Source: Paraburkholderia caribensis
GTDB taxonomy: Bacteria; Pseudomonadota; Gammaproteobacteria; Burkholderiales; Burkholderiaceae
Length of the DNA: 64,000 nt
Reading direction: 5' to 3'
Assembly (NCBI RefSeq): GCF_002902945.1
Contig: NZ_CP026101.1
Location: 3,410,001-3,474,000, forward strand
This document shows positions 1-8,645 of this stretch, piece by piece; position 1 is the stretch's first letter, and every line of letters starts with the position of its first letter. The notes under the pieces were generated by a model. The model was given only the letters and a program-made list of their open reading frames with translations. It made no database searches and was not told the DNA's origin. Both the position numbers and the translations under genes were made by a program.

Positions 1-1
1 C

Positions 2-667
2 GATGCAAACGGCGCCTGCTCGTCAGCGACCAACAGCCCGCCCGCGAACGGCAACGCAAGCCCGACGCGCTGCCTGTCGATGGGCGACACGCCGACGCTC
101 AACGCGAACGGCTATTTCGACAGCACCAATGCGCCGCGCATCGAAAACCAGCTGGTGCTGCCGCTGCTGGGCGCGAAGGGCAGCTCATCGGCCCACATGA
201 TCATCGGGCAGGTAAACGGCGCAACCGTCCCGGTCGTCGTCAGGACGGGGCACGTGTTCACGGGCACCGGCGCGATTCCGCTCGACGCCGAAGTCGACGA
301 CGAATCCGGCATCGCGCTGCTGGAAAGCGCGACTCCGCTCGCTTCGGGCGGATTCGACGGCGGCTATGTCGGCGCGGACTCGAACTTCAAGTACACCGCT
401 TCGCTGATCCAGGGCGGCCTCGGGACCTTCATCAATCCTTCCACGCAGGCGGCCGAAAGCGGATTCGGTCTGGGATACGGCAGCAGCGTTCCGGGCCTCG
501 TCAGCGTCACCGACAAGCAGGGCAACACGGGCTACGCAATCGCAGGCGGCGGCCTTTACGCGATCTTCATCAACGGCACCGAAAACGGCGGCCTCACGCC
601 GAGCTCCGCCAATGCCGACACCGCCAGTTCGCCCTACTTCAGCGTCGGCGCGCAGATCAGCAAGTAA
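2..667 (+). CDS. DUF2957-like surface protein, 5' end missing
   Basis: The reading frame is open from the left edge of the window, so the start codon and any signal peptide lie outside it. About 221 residues are visible. The C-terminal half is clearly paralogous to the next gene: both carry a DDESGI motif, a Y-V/I-G-A/V-DS-x-F-x-Y segment, a VPGLV/VPGVV segment and a near-identical ASSPYF ending. The protein is rich in Gly, Ser, Asn and Thr and has few charged residues, as expected of a secreted or surface beta-rich protein. I place it in the Burkholderia DUF2957 family by resemblance; no function is known to me. It lies 133 bp upstream of its paralogue on the same strand. Confidence 0.75.
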   Translation, partial: DANGACSSATNSPPANGNASPTRCLSMGDTPTLNANGYFDSTNAPRIENQLVLPLLGAKGSSSAHMIIGQVNGATVPVVVRTGHVFTGTGAIPLDAEVDDESGIALLESATPLASGGFDGGYVGADSNFKYTASLIQGGLGTFINPSTQAAESGFGLGYGSSVPGLVSVTDKQGNTGYAIAGGGLYAIFINGTENGGLTPSSANADTASSPYFSVGAQISK

Positions 668-800
668 GCCTCACCCGGATCGACAGAAAGGGCCGTGCAT
701 GGCAGGGAGGCAACACGCGCATCAGCAGCATCGCTAGATCAACAAGACCGAGAGGCGGCTGGACTGGGAGCTGGCCGCCCATAACAAGACTGGAGGCACG

Positions 801-2048
801 ATGAACTGGAAGATCCTTTCGGCGCTGGCGTTTGCGGCGCCCTTGCTCGGCGCGTGCGGCGGTGGGAGCAGCGAAGGCGCGCCGCCCGTGGAAGCGCGCC
901 TGTGCCCCGCCTCACTCGATTACGGCACGACCTTCACGGGCGGCGGCGGCGACGGCGAACTCGTCAAACTGCAACTCGATACGACGAAGATGACCTGGCA
1001 GGTCGCTTACATCGAATCGCCGATTCCCGCCACCACGGGCACGGTCGCACCGACCCGCAAGGGCCAGACGGCCTCGGGCACGCTGACCCAGGAAACGCTG
1101 CTTCCTACCAACAAGCTCAACCAGTGCGCGTTCCGGCTGAACGGCGCGAGCCTCGACCCGAACCGGCCGGCGCGCATTTTCGTCGGTGAAGGCGTGGCGG
1201 GCGGCACGATTCCAGGTGCCGAGATTTCGTTCGGCGGCATTCTCGGGCAAGGCGCGGTCCCTGACACGAAATTTCCGTACTACCCGTTCATCGGCTTTTC
1301 CACGATCGAGACGAATCTGGCGAACATCGTCGGCACGTATAACCAGCTTGGCTATCACCAGATTCCGTCGCAGAACTTCGCGCCGACTGTCGTCGATACG
1401 AAGATCACGATCAACGCCGACGGCACCTGGACCGAGTGCGATAACGCTGGCGTCAATGCCGGCAAGTGCCAGCAGCCGGGTACGAACTGGACGCAGGCGT
1501 CGAATGGCAGCGGCGCATTCGAAACCGACAACTTCCAGGGCCAGGGCAAGCCGACGCTCGCGACGTCGCCCGTCGGCAAGGGCTTCATGATCGTCGGCAA
1601 GCTGCGCAACCAGAACGTGCCGATCCTCGTCCGCACGGGCGTCGCGAACTCGACGCTGACGCCGAACCCGCAGAACGGCATCAGCGGGCCGGTCGCCGAC
1701 GACGAATCGGGCATCTCGATCCTCGCGCCGCAGTCGAACATCGCCGTCAACTCGCAGAACGGCGAGTACATCGGCGTCGACAGCGAGTTCAACTACCGCA
1801 CCAATGCGCTCGTCGGCACGCAGGCGACGCTGCTCGATCCGTTCAACGCGTCGCAGGCGTCGCTGACCAAGGCGCTGAATCTCGATTTCACGCAGACCGT
1901 GCCCGGCGTCGTGACGTCGACGTACACGAACGCGGCAGCGGGCAGCGCGCCGACCGGCAAGTTCATCTTCACGGGGGGCGTGTTCGGCTTCCTGGACTTG
2001 TCGAACGCGTCGTCGCCGTACTTCACGATCGGCGCCTTCGTCCAGTAA
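801..2048 (+). CDS. DUF2957-like lipoprotein
   Basis: A protein of 415 residues. The N-terminus is a lipoprotein signal: a short positive region, a hydrophobic stretch and a LLGAC lipobox, so Cys19 is the predicted lipidated residue, followed by a Gly/Ser linker. The rest is a Gly/Thr/Asn-rich domain shared with the truncated gene upstream (DDESGI, YIGVDSEFNY, ASSPYF near the C-terminus). The ATG is preceded by a GGAGG-like ribosome site. It is probably anchored to the outer membrane. The family resembles DUF2957 of Burkholderia, whose function is not known to me. The tandem arrangement indicates local duplication. The OmpW-type gene follows 151 bp downstream on the same strand. Confidence 0.8.
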   Translation: MNWKILSALAFAAPLLGACGGGSSEGAPPVEARLCPASLDYGTTFTGGGGDGELVKLQLDTTKMTWQVAYIESPIPATTGTVAPTRKGQTASGTLTQETLLPTNKLNQCAFRLNGASLDPNRPARIFVGEGVAGGTIPGAEISFGGILGQGAVPDTKFPYYPFIGFSTIETNLANIVGTYNQLGYHQIPSQNFAPTVVDTKITINADGTWTECDNAGVNAGKCQQPGTNWTQASNGSGAFETDNFQGQGKPTLATSPVGKGFMIVGKLRNQNVPILVRTGVANSTLTPNPQNGISGPVADDESGISILAPQSNIAVNSQNGEYIGVDSEFNYRTNALVGTQATLLDPFNASQASLTKALNLDFTQTVPGVVTSTYTNAAAGSAPTGKFIFTGGVFGFLDLSNASSPYFTIGAFVQ

Positions 2049-2199
2049 CGGACGCGAGGTCCACCGCATAGAACGCAACGAGGCGACCGCCGCCCGGCCG
2101 CTTCCCTGCCCGCGCAGGGAAGCCGGCAACCGGGAAGCGCAGCAGACGGCACGGATAACGCCGTCGCGCGAGGCAGGCCGCCCGCTCAGGAGGAACAGA

Positions 2200-3060
2200 A
2201 TGAGAAAGCCCTTGGACGCGGCAATGCCCCATGCATTCGCCGCCGTATGCGCGGCTGCGCTGGCCATGTTCGCGATGACGAATGCTCATGCGCAAAAGGC
2301 GGGCGACAACCTCGTCTCGCTCGGCTGGTTTCACGTGATGCCACAGGATTCGAGCACGCCGCTCACGACGCACGTCGCGCCCGTGCCGATCAACACGCCG
2401 CTGCGTCTGCCGAACTCGTTCACGTCGGCTGGCACGAGCCTGTCGACGAACAGCGCCGATACGCTCGGCCTCGTGTTTTCGCACTTCGTCACGGATCATT
2501 TCGCGGTGACGTCGGTGGCGGGCGTGCCGCCCAAGTTCAAACTGTACGGGCACGGCACGATCCAGCCGCCCGGCCCGGCAGGCGCGCTGGGCAAGCAGGA
2601 TATCGGCGACCCGGCCGTCAACCCCATTGTCAAAAGCGTGCGGCAATGGAGCCCGGCGCTGATTTTCCAGTACTACTTCGGCGAATCCACGGCGAAGTTC
2701 CGGCCGTTTGTCGGCATTGGCGTGTCGTACAACTGGTTCAGCGACATTCAGCTGAATGAGAATTTCGTCACGTCGACGCAGAACAACCTCGGCGCGATTC
2801 TGGCCGCAGGGGCGGGCAAGACGGGAAAAACGACCGTGGAGGCGAAAGCGTCGTCGTCGTGGCAGCCGGTCTTCAATGTGGGCGCGATGTACAGCATCAC
2901 CGACCGCTGGGGCGTCATCGCGTCCGTCACCTACATCCCGCTGAAGACGACCTCGTCGACGATCATCAAGGCAGCGGACGGCACGGAACTGGCCGTATCG
3001 AAAGCCGAACTGAAGGCCGATCCGATCATCACGTACCTCGCGCTGTCGTACAAGTTCTGA
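2200..3060 (+). CDS. OmpW family outer membrane protein
   Basis: A protein of 286 residues with a signal peptide ending at NAHAQ (about residue 32), extracellular-loop-like segments, and a final aromatic residue in the C-terminal YLALSYKF, the usual outer membrane beta-barrel end signal. The pattern of alternating hydrophobic strands, the early segment GWFHVMPQDSS and the late segment MYSITDRWGVIASVTYIPL fit the OmpW family of small eight-stranded barrels. OmpW proteins form hydrophobic channels and are often stress regulated; the substrate here is unknown. It is somewhat longer than typical OmpW (about 210–230 residues), with Ser/Thr-rich insertions. The ATG at 2200 follows a strong AGGAGG site 6–7 nt upstream, which decides the start over a second ATG at codon 9. 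Confidence 0.85.
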   Translation: MRKPLDAAMPHAFAAVCAAALAMFAMTNAHAQKAGDNLVSLGWFHVMPQDSSTPLTTHVAPVPINTPLRLPNSFTSAGTSLSTNSADTLGLVFSHFVTDHFAVTSVAGVPPKFKLYGHGTIQPPGPAGALGKQDIGDPAVNPIVKSVRQWSPALIFQYYFGESTAKFRPFVGIGVSYNWFSDIQLNENFVTSTQNNLGAILAAGAGKTGKTTVEAKASSSWQPVFNVGAMYSITDRWGVIASVTYIPLKTTSSTIIKAADGTELAVSKAELKADPIITYLALSYKF

Positions 3061-3089
3061 GCGGGCGGCGGATGGGCAAATGCAGGGCG

Positions 3090-3149
3090 AAAAAAAAGCC
3101 CGCCATGGTGGCGGGCTGAATCCATATCAGAGGAGACATGGAGGAGACA
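3090..3149 (-). ncRNA. Candidate small RNA with repeated anti-Shine-Dalgarno motif
   Basis: On the minus strand a consensus-like promoter (3156–3184) is followed after about 7 nt by a roughly 60-nt segment ending in a textbook intrinsic terminator: a 9-bp stem (3097–3105 with 3109–3117), a 3-nt loop and eight U residues (3097–3090). The 5' part of the predicted RNA carries two copies of UCUCCUC, each complementary to a strong ribosome-binding site (GAGGAGA). The RNA would converge on the OmpW gene, ending 30 nt beyond its stop. The terminator would also serve the LysR gene at 3272–4201, so a simple 3' tail is an alternative. No protein of meaningful length is encoded. Confidence 0.55.
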
Positions 3150-3155
3150 AGACGA

Positions 3156-3184
3156 ACTATAGCAAATCGCTTGGTGCGTTGCAA
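3156..3184 (-). promoter_or_regulatory. Sigma70-like promoter for the small RNA
   Basis: Read on the minus strand, TTGCAA (3184–3179) is separated by exactly 17 nt from TATAGT (3161–3156). This is one of the closest matches to the sigma70 consensus in the window. It lies between the end of the LysR gene (3272) and the intrinsic terminator at 3090–3117, so its only evident product is a short untranslated RNA. Confidence 0.6.
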
Positions 3185-3271
3185 CATGATGCGTTAGAGC
3201 GCCGGTTCTACGTTACTAAAGGGTGACAAAACGTCGCATGAATGGTTTTTGGCGGCATTTTGTGCTCTGCG

Positions 3272-4201
3272 TCATGCGACGGAACGGACCACCGCCAGAC
3301 AGGCCGCATCCTTTTCCAGCTTGTCGACCAGCGCGTCGCGCATCAACGCGACGGGACGCACGAGGCGTCCGGGCAGCGCGCCATGCACGAGCCACACGTT
3401 CAGGCCGTTCCGGAAGTCCTGCACGTCGATGACCTGCAGCGCCTCCCGATGCGGACTGCGAGCGAGCACTTCCGGCGTCGCCAGCCCCACCCCTAGCCCA
3501 CGCGTCACCAGCGACAACTGCAGTTCCGAGCCGAACGCCTCGACAGCGACGTTGAACGGCAAACCCGCCGCCGCCATCGCGCGACTCAGCGCGGAGCGCA
3601 TCCCACAGCCGTCCTGATTCAACACCCACGGGTAGGCTGACAAGCTCGCGAGCGTCGCCGGCTCGTCGGCAATGCCGAACGAGCGCGGCGCGACAACCAC
3701 GGTCGGCTTGTAAGCGAGGAGCTTCGATGTCAGCCCTTCCGGCAACGGCACGCTTTCCGGCAGCAGCACCACGGCGGCATCCACTTTCGCCTGCTCGACG
3801 ATCTGCAACAAACCGGGCGACCAGCCCGCCGTCACGCGCAACGTCAGGTTCGGGAAGGCGCTGCGCAAACGGTCGATAGGCTGCTCCAGCGCAAGCTCGG
3901 AAAGAAACGGCGGCACGCCGATCCTGAATTCGCCCGTCGGCTCGCTGTCCGGCGACGCAACCGACATCAGATCGTCGACGGCGCGCAGCACCGTGCGTGC
4001 GAGACCGTACACCTCGTTGCCTGCTGCCGTCGGCTTCAGTGGCTTGCTCTGCCGGTCGAGCAACTCGATACCGAGCATCGTTTCCAGGTTCTGCACGCGG
4101 CGCGTCAGACCCGGCTGCGTCAGGAACAACCGCTCCGACGCCCGCACCATCGATCCGCTTTCGACCACCGCCACGAAAGCCTGCAAATCACGCGTGTTCA
4201 A
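3272..4201 (-). CDS. LysR-type transcriptional regulator
   Basis: A protein of 309 residues. Residues 1–60 form the winged helix-turn-helix typical of LysR proteins (FVAVVESGSMVRASERLFLTQ, then PGLTRRVQNLE), followed by a linker helix and a substrate-binding domain from about residue 90. The start appears to be TTG at 4201–4199, since no in-frame ATG or GTG lies nearby upstream and a GAGG sequence sits just before it. It is divergent from an MFS exporter gene 95 bp away, with a 14-bp inverted repeat between them, so it probably controls that gene and itself. The co-inducer is unknown. Confidence 0.85.
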   Translation of the reverse strand: MNTRDLQAFVAVVESGSMVRASERLFLTQPGLTRRVQNLETMLGIELLDRQSKPLKPTAAGNEVYGLARTVLRAVDDLMSVASPDSEPTGEFRIGVPPFLSELALEQPIDRLRSAFPNLTLRVTAGWSPGLLQIVEQAKVDAAVVLLPESVPLPEGLTSKLLAYKPTVVVAPRSFGIADEPATLASLSAYPWVLNQDGCGMRSALSRAMAAAGLPFNVAVEAFGSELQLSLVTRGLGVGLATPEVLARSPHREALQVIDVQDFRNGLNVWLVHGALPGRLVRPVALMRDALVDKLEKDAACLAVVRSVA

Positions 4202-4218
4202 AACAACCTCGCATAAAC

Positions 4219-4232
4219 ATTATCGAGATAAT
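4219..4232. promoter_or_regulatory. Inverted repeat, candidate LysR operator
   Basis: ATTATC-GA-GATAAT is a perfect 14-bp dyad in the AT-rich gap between the divergent LysR and MFS genes. LysR-type proteins bind such T-N11-A-like dyads upstream of their target. The assignment is positional inference. Confidence 0.45.
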
Positions 4233-4296
4233 TCAATTGTCGCATAACACAGGCATCCCTACGATAGGGCGGATCGAAATCTTCCGGAGCCGAACC

Positions 4297-5604
4297 ATGA
4301 ACCAGCCGGCCGACACCTGTCCGCGCCGCCTCGCCGCCGCGTCACCGCCGGAGTCAGCGCAGTCGCCGCCGCCACACCCATCGGCGCCGCCCGGCACGAC
4401 GTTGAGCACGCCGCTGACGCTTTTCTTCGCCGCAGCCGTCGGCGTGATCGTCGTCAATCTGTCGGCAGCGCAGCCGTTGACGGGGCCGGTCAGCCGCGCG
4501 CTGGGTCTGCCGCCCGCGCTGGCCGGCCTCATCGCGATGCTCCCGCAACTCGGCTATGCAGCAGGTTTGCTGCTGTTCGTGCCGCTGTGCGATCTGCTCG
4601 AAAATCGCCGGCTCATCGTCCGGACGCTCGCCTGCTGTGCCGTGTTTCTCGCGCTGTCGTCGTTCGCGCGCTCGGGTTGGATGTTTCTGGCGTCGGTGTT
4701 CATGGCGGGCGCGACGTCGAGCGTGATCCAGATGCTCGTGCCGATGGCGGCGTCGATGGCGCCCGAAAGCCGCCGCGGGCGCGCCGTCGGCAACGTCATG
4801 AGCGGACTGATGTCCGGCATTCTTCTTTCACGTCCGCTTGCTAGCGTGATCGCCGGAACATTTGGCTGGCGCGCTTTCTACGGCATCGAAGCGTTTGCGG
4901 ACGCGTTGCTGGCGGTCGTGCTGTCCATCCAGTTGCCGAACCACGCGCCGCCCGCCACCGCGCGCTACGCTGAGTTGCTGCGCTCGCTCTGGACGTTGCT
5001 GCGTACTGAACCCGTGCTGCAACGGCGCGCTACGCTGGCCGCCCTTGCGCTTGGCGCATTCAGCGCGTTCTGGACGGCCATCGCATTGCGGCTCGCGCAG
5101 CCGCCGTTCTCACTCGGCATGCAAGGCGTCGCCGCGTTTGCGCTGGCGGGCGCGACGGGCGCGATCGTCACGCCGTTTGCCGGTTATCTCGGCGATCGCG
5201 GCGCGGGCCAGGCGACGCAGATCGTCGCGCATCTGGCGATGATCGCGGCCGTCCTCGTGCTGGGCGTCGCGGGCGCTGGCTGGGGCGGATTCTCGCCGGC
5301 GGCGCATTCTGTGACGGCGCTGGCGTTGCTGGTCGCCGGCGCGGCAGCGCTCGACGCTGGCGTCATCGCCGATCAAACGCTCGGACGACGCGCAATCAAT
5401 CTGATCAACCCCGCTGCACGCGGCCGGTTGAATGCACTCTTTGTGGGAATTTTCTTTGTCGGCGGCGCAATCGGCGCGGCGCTGTCAGGCGTTGCGTGGG
5501 CCAGAGCAGGATGGAGCGGTGTGTGCGCAGTCGCGCTGGGATTCGCGGTTGCCGTATTCCTGTTCGGTTTCGTCGATCGAGCCGCGCAAACAGGCCGCCA
5601 TTGA
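4297..5604 (+). CDS. MFS transporter, sugar-efflux/AraJ type
   Basis: A protein of 435 residues with about 12 hydrophobic segments. A Pro/Ser-rich cytoplasmic N-terminus of about 40 residues precedes the first membrane segment. Between TM2 and TM3 is a degenerate MFS signature (PLCDLLENRR), and another loop motif, GYLGDRGAG, appears in the second half. The architecture fits the drug/sugar efflux branch of the major facilitator superfamily. The ATG at 4297 is preceded by CGGAG; longer in-frame extensions would run into the divergent LysR gene and are not credible. Substrate unknown; presumably controlled by the adjacent LysR protein. Confidence 0.8.
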   Translation: MNQPADTCPRRLAAASPPESAQSPPPHPSAPPGTTLSTPLTLFFAAAVGVIVVNLSAAQPLTGPVSRALGLPPALAGLIAMLPQLGYAAGLLLFVPLCDLLENRRLIVRTLACCAVFLALSSFARSGWMFLASVFMAGATSSVIQMLVPMAASMAPESRRGRAVGNVMSGLMSGILLSRPLASVIAGTFGWRAFYGIEAFADALLAVVLSIQLPNHAPPATARYAELLRSLWTLLRTEPVLQRRATLAALALGAFSAFWTAIALRLAQPPFSLGMQGVAAFALAGATGAIVTPFAGYLGDRGAGQATQIVAHLAMIAAVLVLGVAGAGWGGFSPAAHSVTALALLVAGAAALDAGVIADQTLGRRAINLINPAARGRLNALFVGIFFVGGAIGAALSGVAWARAGWSGVCAVALGFAVAVFLFGFVDRAAQTGRH

Positions 5605-5659
5605 CGAACAAGCGCTCGCCGCCGCGCCATGAGACGCAGCGAGCGCTGAAAGGCGAGCG

Positions 5660-6307
5660 TCAGTGCCGCATCAGCGCCATCATCGCGCCGAAGCCGACGA
5701 ACACGCCGCCCGTCAACCGGTTGAAAGCTTTCGCGACGCTGCTGCTTCTCAACTTCGCTCCGATCTGCGTGCCGCAGCCCGCGTAGACGGCGTACCAGCT
5801 GACTTCCATCACCGCCGTAGTGGCGACGAGCACCGCGAACTGCGGCAGCGTCGGGCGCGAAGCGTCGATGAATTGCGGCAACAGCGCAGCCGAAAACAGA
5901 ATCGCCTTCGGGTTGCTGCTTCCGACCAGAAAGCCATTACGCATCAGCGCACCGCGCGACGGTGCGCGCTTGCCACCCATCGCGTCGGCGCAAGCGTCGA
6001 CTTGTGCCGCCGCCGCTTCGCTCGCGGGCGCGCGCCACGCCTTCACACCTAGCCAGATCAGATAAGCCGCGCCAAGCAGGCGCAGCGCGTCGAACGTCGT
6101 CGGCCACGCTTTCAGCAGCACACCGAGGCCAGCGACGGAAACAGCCAGCATCAGCATCAGCGACATCAGGCAGCCGGCCATCGTGGCCGTTGTTTGACGC
6201 ATGCCGTGACGGGCGCCGTGCGTCATCATCAACAGCATGTTCGGGCCGGGAATCGCGCAGACAACGAAGATCGTCGCGAGGTAGAGCCACCAGGTATGCA
6301 GACTCAT
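5660..6307 (-). CDS. LysE/RhtB family amino-acid exporter
   Basis: A protein of 215 residues with about six hydrophobic segments. The N-terminal IPGPNMLLMMTHGARHG matches the conserved PGP motif of the LysE/RhtB superfamily, and FLVGSSNPKAILFSAALLPQF is the second family hallmark (NPK motif). These proteins export amino acids or related compounds across the inner membrane; the substrate cannot be told from sequence. The ATG at 6307 places the first membrane segment at the N-terminus; an upstream in-frame extension of 35 codons lacks family features. It is convergent with the MFS gene (55 bp gap). Confidence 0.85.
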   Translation of the reverse strand: MSLHTWWLYLATIFVVCAIPGPNMLLMMTHGARHGMRQTTATMAGCLMSLMLMLAVSVAGLGVLLKAWPTTFDALRLLGAAYLIWLGVKAWRAPASEAAAAQVDACADAMGGKRAPSRGALMRNGFLVGSSNPKAILFSAALLPQFIDASRPTLPQFAVLVATTAVMEVSWYAVYAGCGTQIGAKLRSSSVAKAFNRLTGGVFVGFGAMMALMRH

Positions 6308-6433
6308 GATGCGTATTGCTCGATCAAAATGAAAAACGGGCGGAACGAGCATTATGCTCGCCCGCCCGCTCCCACGCAGTTGCGCGATGCCGGCCTGCGC
6401 GAATGAGCGCAAGCAAAGACAAGCGCAGCGCCC

Positions 6434-7303
6434 TCAACGCCCCGCGCGACGCGATGCGACCTGGCCCAGCACGGCGAAATCCTTCTCGCCGTCGCCGTGC
6501 GCGACGGCTTCGATCAGACTGTCGCGCACCACGCTCGCAACGGGCAGCGGCGTCGACACCGACTCGGCTGCCGCCAGCGCGAGGCGCACGTCCTTCAGGC
6601 CGAGACGCGCCTTGAACAACGCCGGCTCGTAGCGCTGCTCGGCGATCATCTTGCCGTAGCCCTGATACACGGGACCGGGGAACACGCTGTTCGTGATCAC
6701 GTCGAGAAAGTCCTGCATCGCGACGCCATGACCGCCCAGCAAGGCCGACGCCTCGCCAAGCGACTCCACCGCCGACGCCAGCATGAAGTTCGCCGCCAGC
6801 TTCACGACGTTGGCCTGCTGCGGCAGCGAGCCGATCCGCCATGTCTTCTGGCCGATCGAATCGAACACGGGCTGAACACGGTCGATCGCTTCGGCGGGCC
6901 CGGCGGCGACGATGGTCAGCTTCGCGGCCGCCGCGACGTCCGGCCGGCCCATCACGGGTGCCGCGACGTAGTTCAGGCCGCGCCCGGCGTGCGCCGTCGC
7001 CAGTTCTTCCGCCAGCGCGACGGAAATCGTCGCCATGTTCACGTGAATCAGTCCGCGCGGCGCGTGCTCGAGCAACGGCGCGCTGATGACGTCGCGCAGC
7101 GCGGCATCGTCGGCGAGCATCGAGAAGACGGCGTCGCCCGTGAAAGCTTCGGCGGGTGAGCCGACGATCTGCGCGCCCAGTTCGACGAGCGGCTGCGCCT
7201 TGTCCGGCGAGCGGTTCCAGACGCGCACACTGTGCCCGGCTTTCAGCATGTTTGCCACCATTGCGGCACCCATTTCGCCGAGACCGATAAAACCGATGTC
7301 CAT
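6434..7303 (-). CDS. NAD(P)-dependent beta-hydroxyacid dehydrogenase
   Basis: A protein of 289 residues of the 3-hydroxyisobutyrate/tartronate semialdehyde reductase family. The N-terminal Rossmann fold has GFIGLGEMG (residues 4–12). A segment near residue 90 (NMATIS) takes the place of the substrate-binding loop, and Lys168 in NVVKLAANFML aligns with the catalytic lysine of the family. The C-terminal all-helical domain is complete. The ATG at 7303 follows AGGAG by 6 nt; a TTG one codon upstream is a less likely start. It would oxidise or reduce a small beta-hydroxyacid; the exact substrate is unknown. It is transcribed towards the LysE gene, 126 bp away, and is divergent from the Mut7-C gene. 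Confidence 0.85.
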   Translation of the reverse strand: MDIGFIGLGEMGAAMVANMLKAGHSVRVWNRSPDKAQPLVELGAQIVGSPAEAFTGDAVFSMLADDAALRDVISAPLLEHAPRGLIHVNMATISVALAEELATAHAGRGLNYVAAPVMGRPDVAAAAKLTIVAAGPAEAIDRVQPVFDSIGQKTWRIGSLPQQANVVKLAANFMLASAVESLGEASALLGGHGVAMQDFLDVITNSVFPGPVYQGYGKMIAEQRYEPALFKARLGLKDVRLALAAAESVSTPLPVASVVRDSLIEAVAHGDGEKDFAVLGQVASRRAGR

Positions 7304-7404
7304 CAATCACTCCTGTTCAAGAACCCGAAGTAGAGCATAGCCGCGCGCGTCGTGCAGGTAATTGCCCATCGGCGCTGCGTGAGGCACGGTGCCATACTGG
7401 CGTC

Positions 7405-8160
7405 ATGGTTACGGCCACCTTCCGCTTCTACGAAGAATTGAACGACTTTCTGGCGCGGCCGCTGCGCCGGCAGTCGTTCAGTTGCGAGTGTGCGCGCGCG
7501 GCCAGCGCAAAGCACATGATCGAGGCGCTCGGCGTGCCGCATACGGAAGTCGAACTGATCGTCGTGAACGGCGAATCGGTCGGTTTCGATCATCTGTTGC
7601 AGGAAGGCGACCGCGTTGCCGTCTACCCGAAATTCGAAGCGCTCGACATTCAGCCGATTCTGCGCGTGCGCGAGCGCCCGCTGCGGGTGGTGCGCTTCGT
7701 CGCCGACGCGCATCTCGGCGGACTGGCGCAACTGTTGCGGCTGGCCGGCTTCGACACACTTTACGACAATCACTACGCCGATTCGCATATCGAGTCGATT
7801 GCATCCGATGAAGGCCGCATCGTGCTGACGCGCGACCGCGAACTGCTGAAGCGCCGCACGATCACACATGGCTGCTATGTCCGCGCCCTGAAACCCGAGG
7901 CGCAACTGCGCGAGATTTTCGACCGGCTCGATCTGGCGCGCAGCGCGCGGCCGTTTCGCCTGTGCCTCACGTGCAACGCGCCGCTGCGGCGCATTGCGAA
8001 AGACGAGGCGGTCGGACGCGCGCCCGAAGGCGTGCTCGAACGGCACGCACAGTTCGTGACCTGCGACGTGTGCCAGCGCGTTTTCTGGGAAGGCTCGCAC
8101 TGGCGGCGCATGCGCGCGCTGATGGACAGCGTGACGAACGCGGAAGCGTCGGCGAAATAG
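7405..8160 (+). CDS. Ubiquitin-like / Mut7-C RNase domain protein
   Basis: A protein of 251 residues with two parts. Residues 1–85 resemble the beta-grasp (ubiquitin/ThiS-like) domain that precedes Mut7-C in bacteria, ending in EGDRVAVYP. Residues about 95–235 match the Mut7-C PIN-like RNase domain: an acidic residue in RFVADAHLGGLAQLLR (Asp101), a second in LTRDRELLKRR (Asp144), and a C-terminal zinc ribbon with Cys187, Cys190, Cys220 and Cys223 as two CxxC pairs. The family is named after the exonuclease Mut-7; bacterial members are inferred RNases of unknown target. It stands alone, divergent from the dehydrogenase gene, with no obvious antitoxin partner. Confidence 0.8.
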   Translation: MVTATFRFYEELNDFLARPLRRQSFSCECARAASAKHMIEALGVPHTEVELIVVNGESVGFDHLLQEGDRVAVYPKFEALDIQPILRVRERPLRVVRFVADAHLGGLAQLLRLAGFDTLYDNHYADSHIESIASDEGRIVLTRDRELLKRRTITHGCYVRALKPEAQLREIFDRLDLARSARPFRLCLTCNAPLRRIAKDEAVGRAPEGVLERHAQFVTCDVCQRVFWEGSHWRRMRALMDSVTNAEASAK

Positions 8161-8260
8161 CTGCGGCATTCCCCTTCAGCGAATCGGCATCAGTCGGGCA
8201 TTCACGCGCCGCGCGATGCGTACAATGGTGGATTGCTTACCTGTTTAGAGGCCTTTCCGC

Positions 8261-8548
8261 ATGGCAATGAAGAAATTCGACCTTGAGAAAAACAAGGCGC
8301 TGAAACTCGGCAACGAGATGAAACAGTCGCTCTCCGCCGATCGCTTCGGCAAGGCGTCGTCGCTACAGCCGCAACTTGACCGGCGCGAGCAGCGCAAGCT
8401 CGATCAGGCCAAAGGCCTCGTGCCGTTCGCGTGCAAACTGCCGGGTTCGCTGGTCGATCAGTTGAAGGAGCGCGCCGCGAGTCATCCCGAAGGCATGAAC
8501 GGATTGATCGCCGAGCTGCTGGTCAACGGACTCGCAGCAGGCGTTTGA
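8261..8548 (+). CDS. Small conserved-type hypothetical protein
   Basis: A protein of 95 residues, very basic and charged in the first 60 residues (EKNKALKLGNEMKQ, DRREQRKLDQAK). Its C-terminal 40 residues (VPFACKLPGSLVDQLKERA then GMNGLIAELLVNGL) look like one beta strand and two helices, the pattern of a ribbon-helix-helix DNA-binding fold. That resemblance is weak and by eye only. It is single-copy here, 100 bp after the Mut7-C gene, and ends before a strong bidirectional terminator. The ATG at 8261 is the first of two (codons 1 and 3). Confidence 0.65.
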   Translation: MAMKKFDLEKNKALKLGNEMKQSLSADRFGKASSLQPQLDRREQRKLDQAKGLVPFACKLPGSLVDQLKERAASHPEGMNGLIAELLVNGLAAGV

Positions 8549-8645
8549 GCGGCGTTGCGGGTGTCGCGCAGGTCGAGACGCGGGCGCGCGGACCGGATGC
8601 GCCACGGGCGTGTCGAAGGCGCGTCAAGAGCGCGCCACAAAAGCA

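Noticed and set aside
912..2267. 451-codon open frame on the minus strand
   Set aside because: It is antisense to the DUF2957-like lipoprotein gene, is extremely Arg-rich and has no recognisable domain; it arises from the GC-rich codon bias of the true gene.
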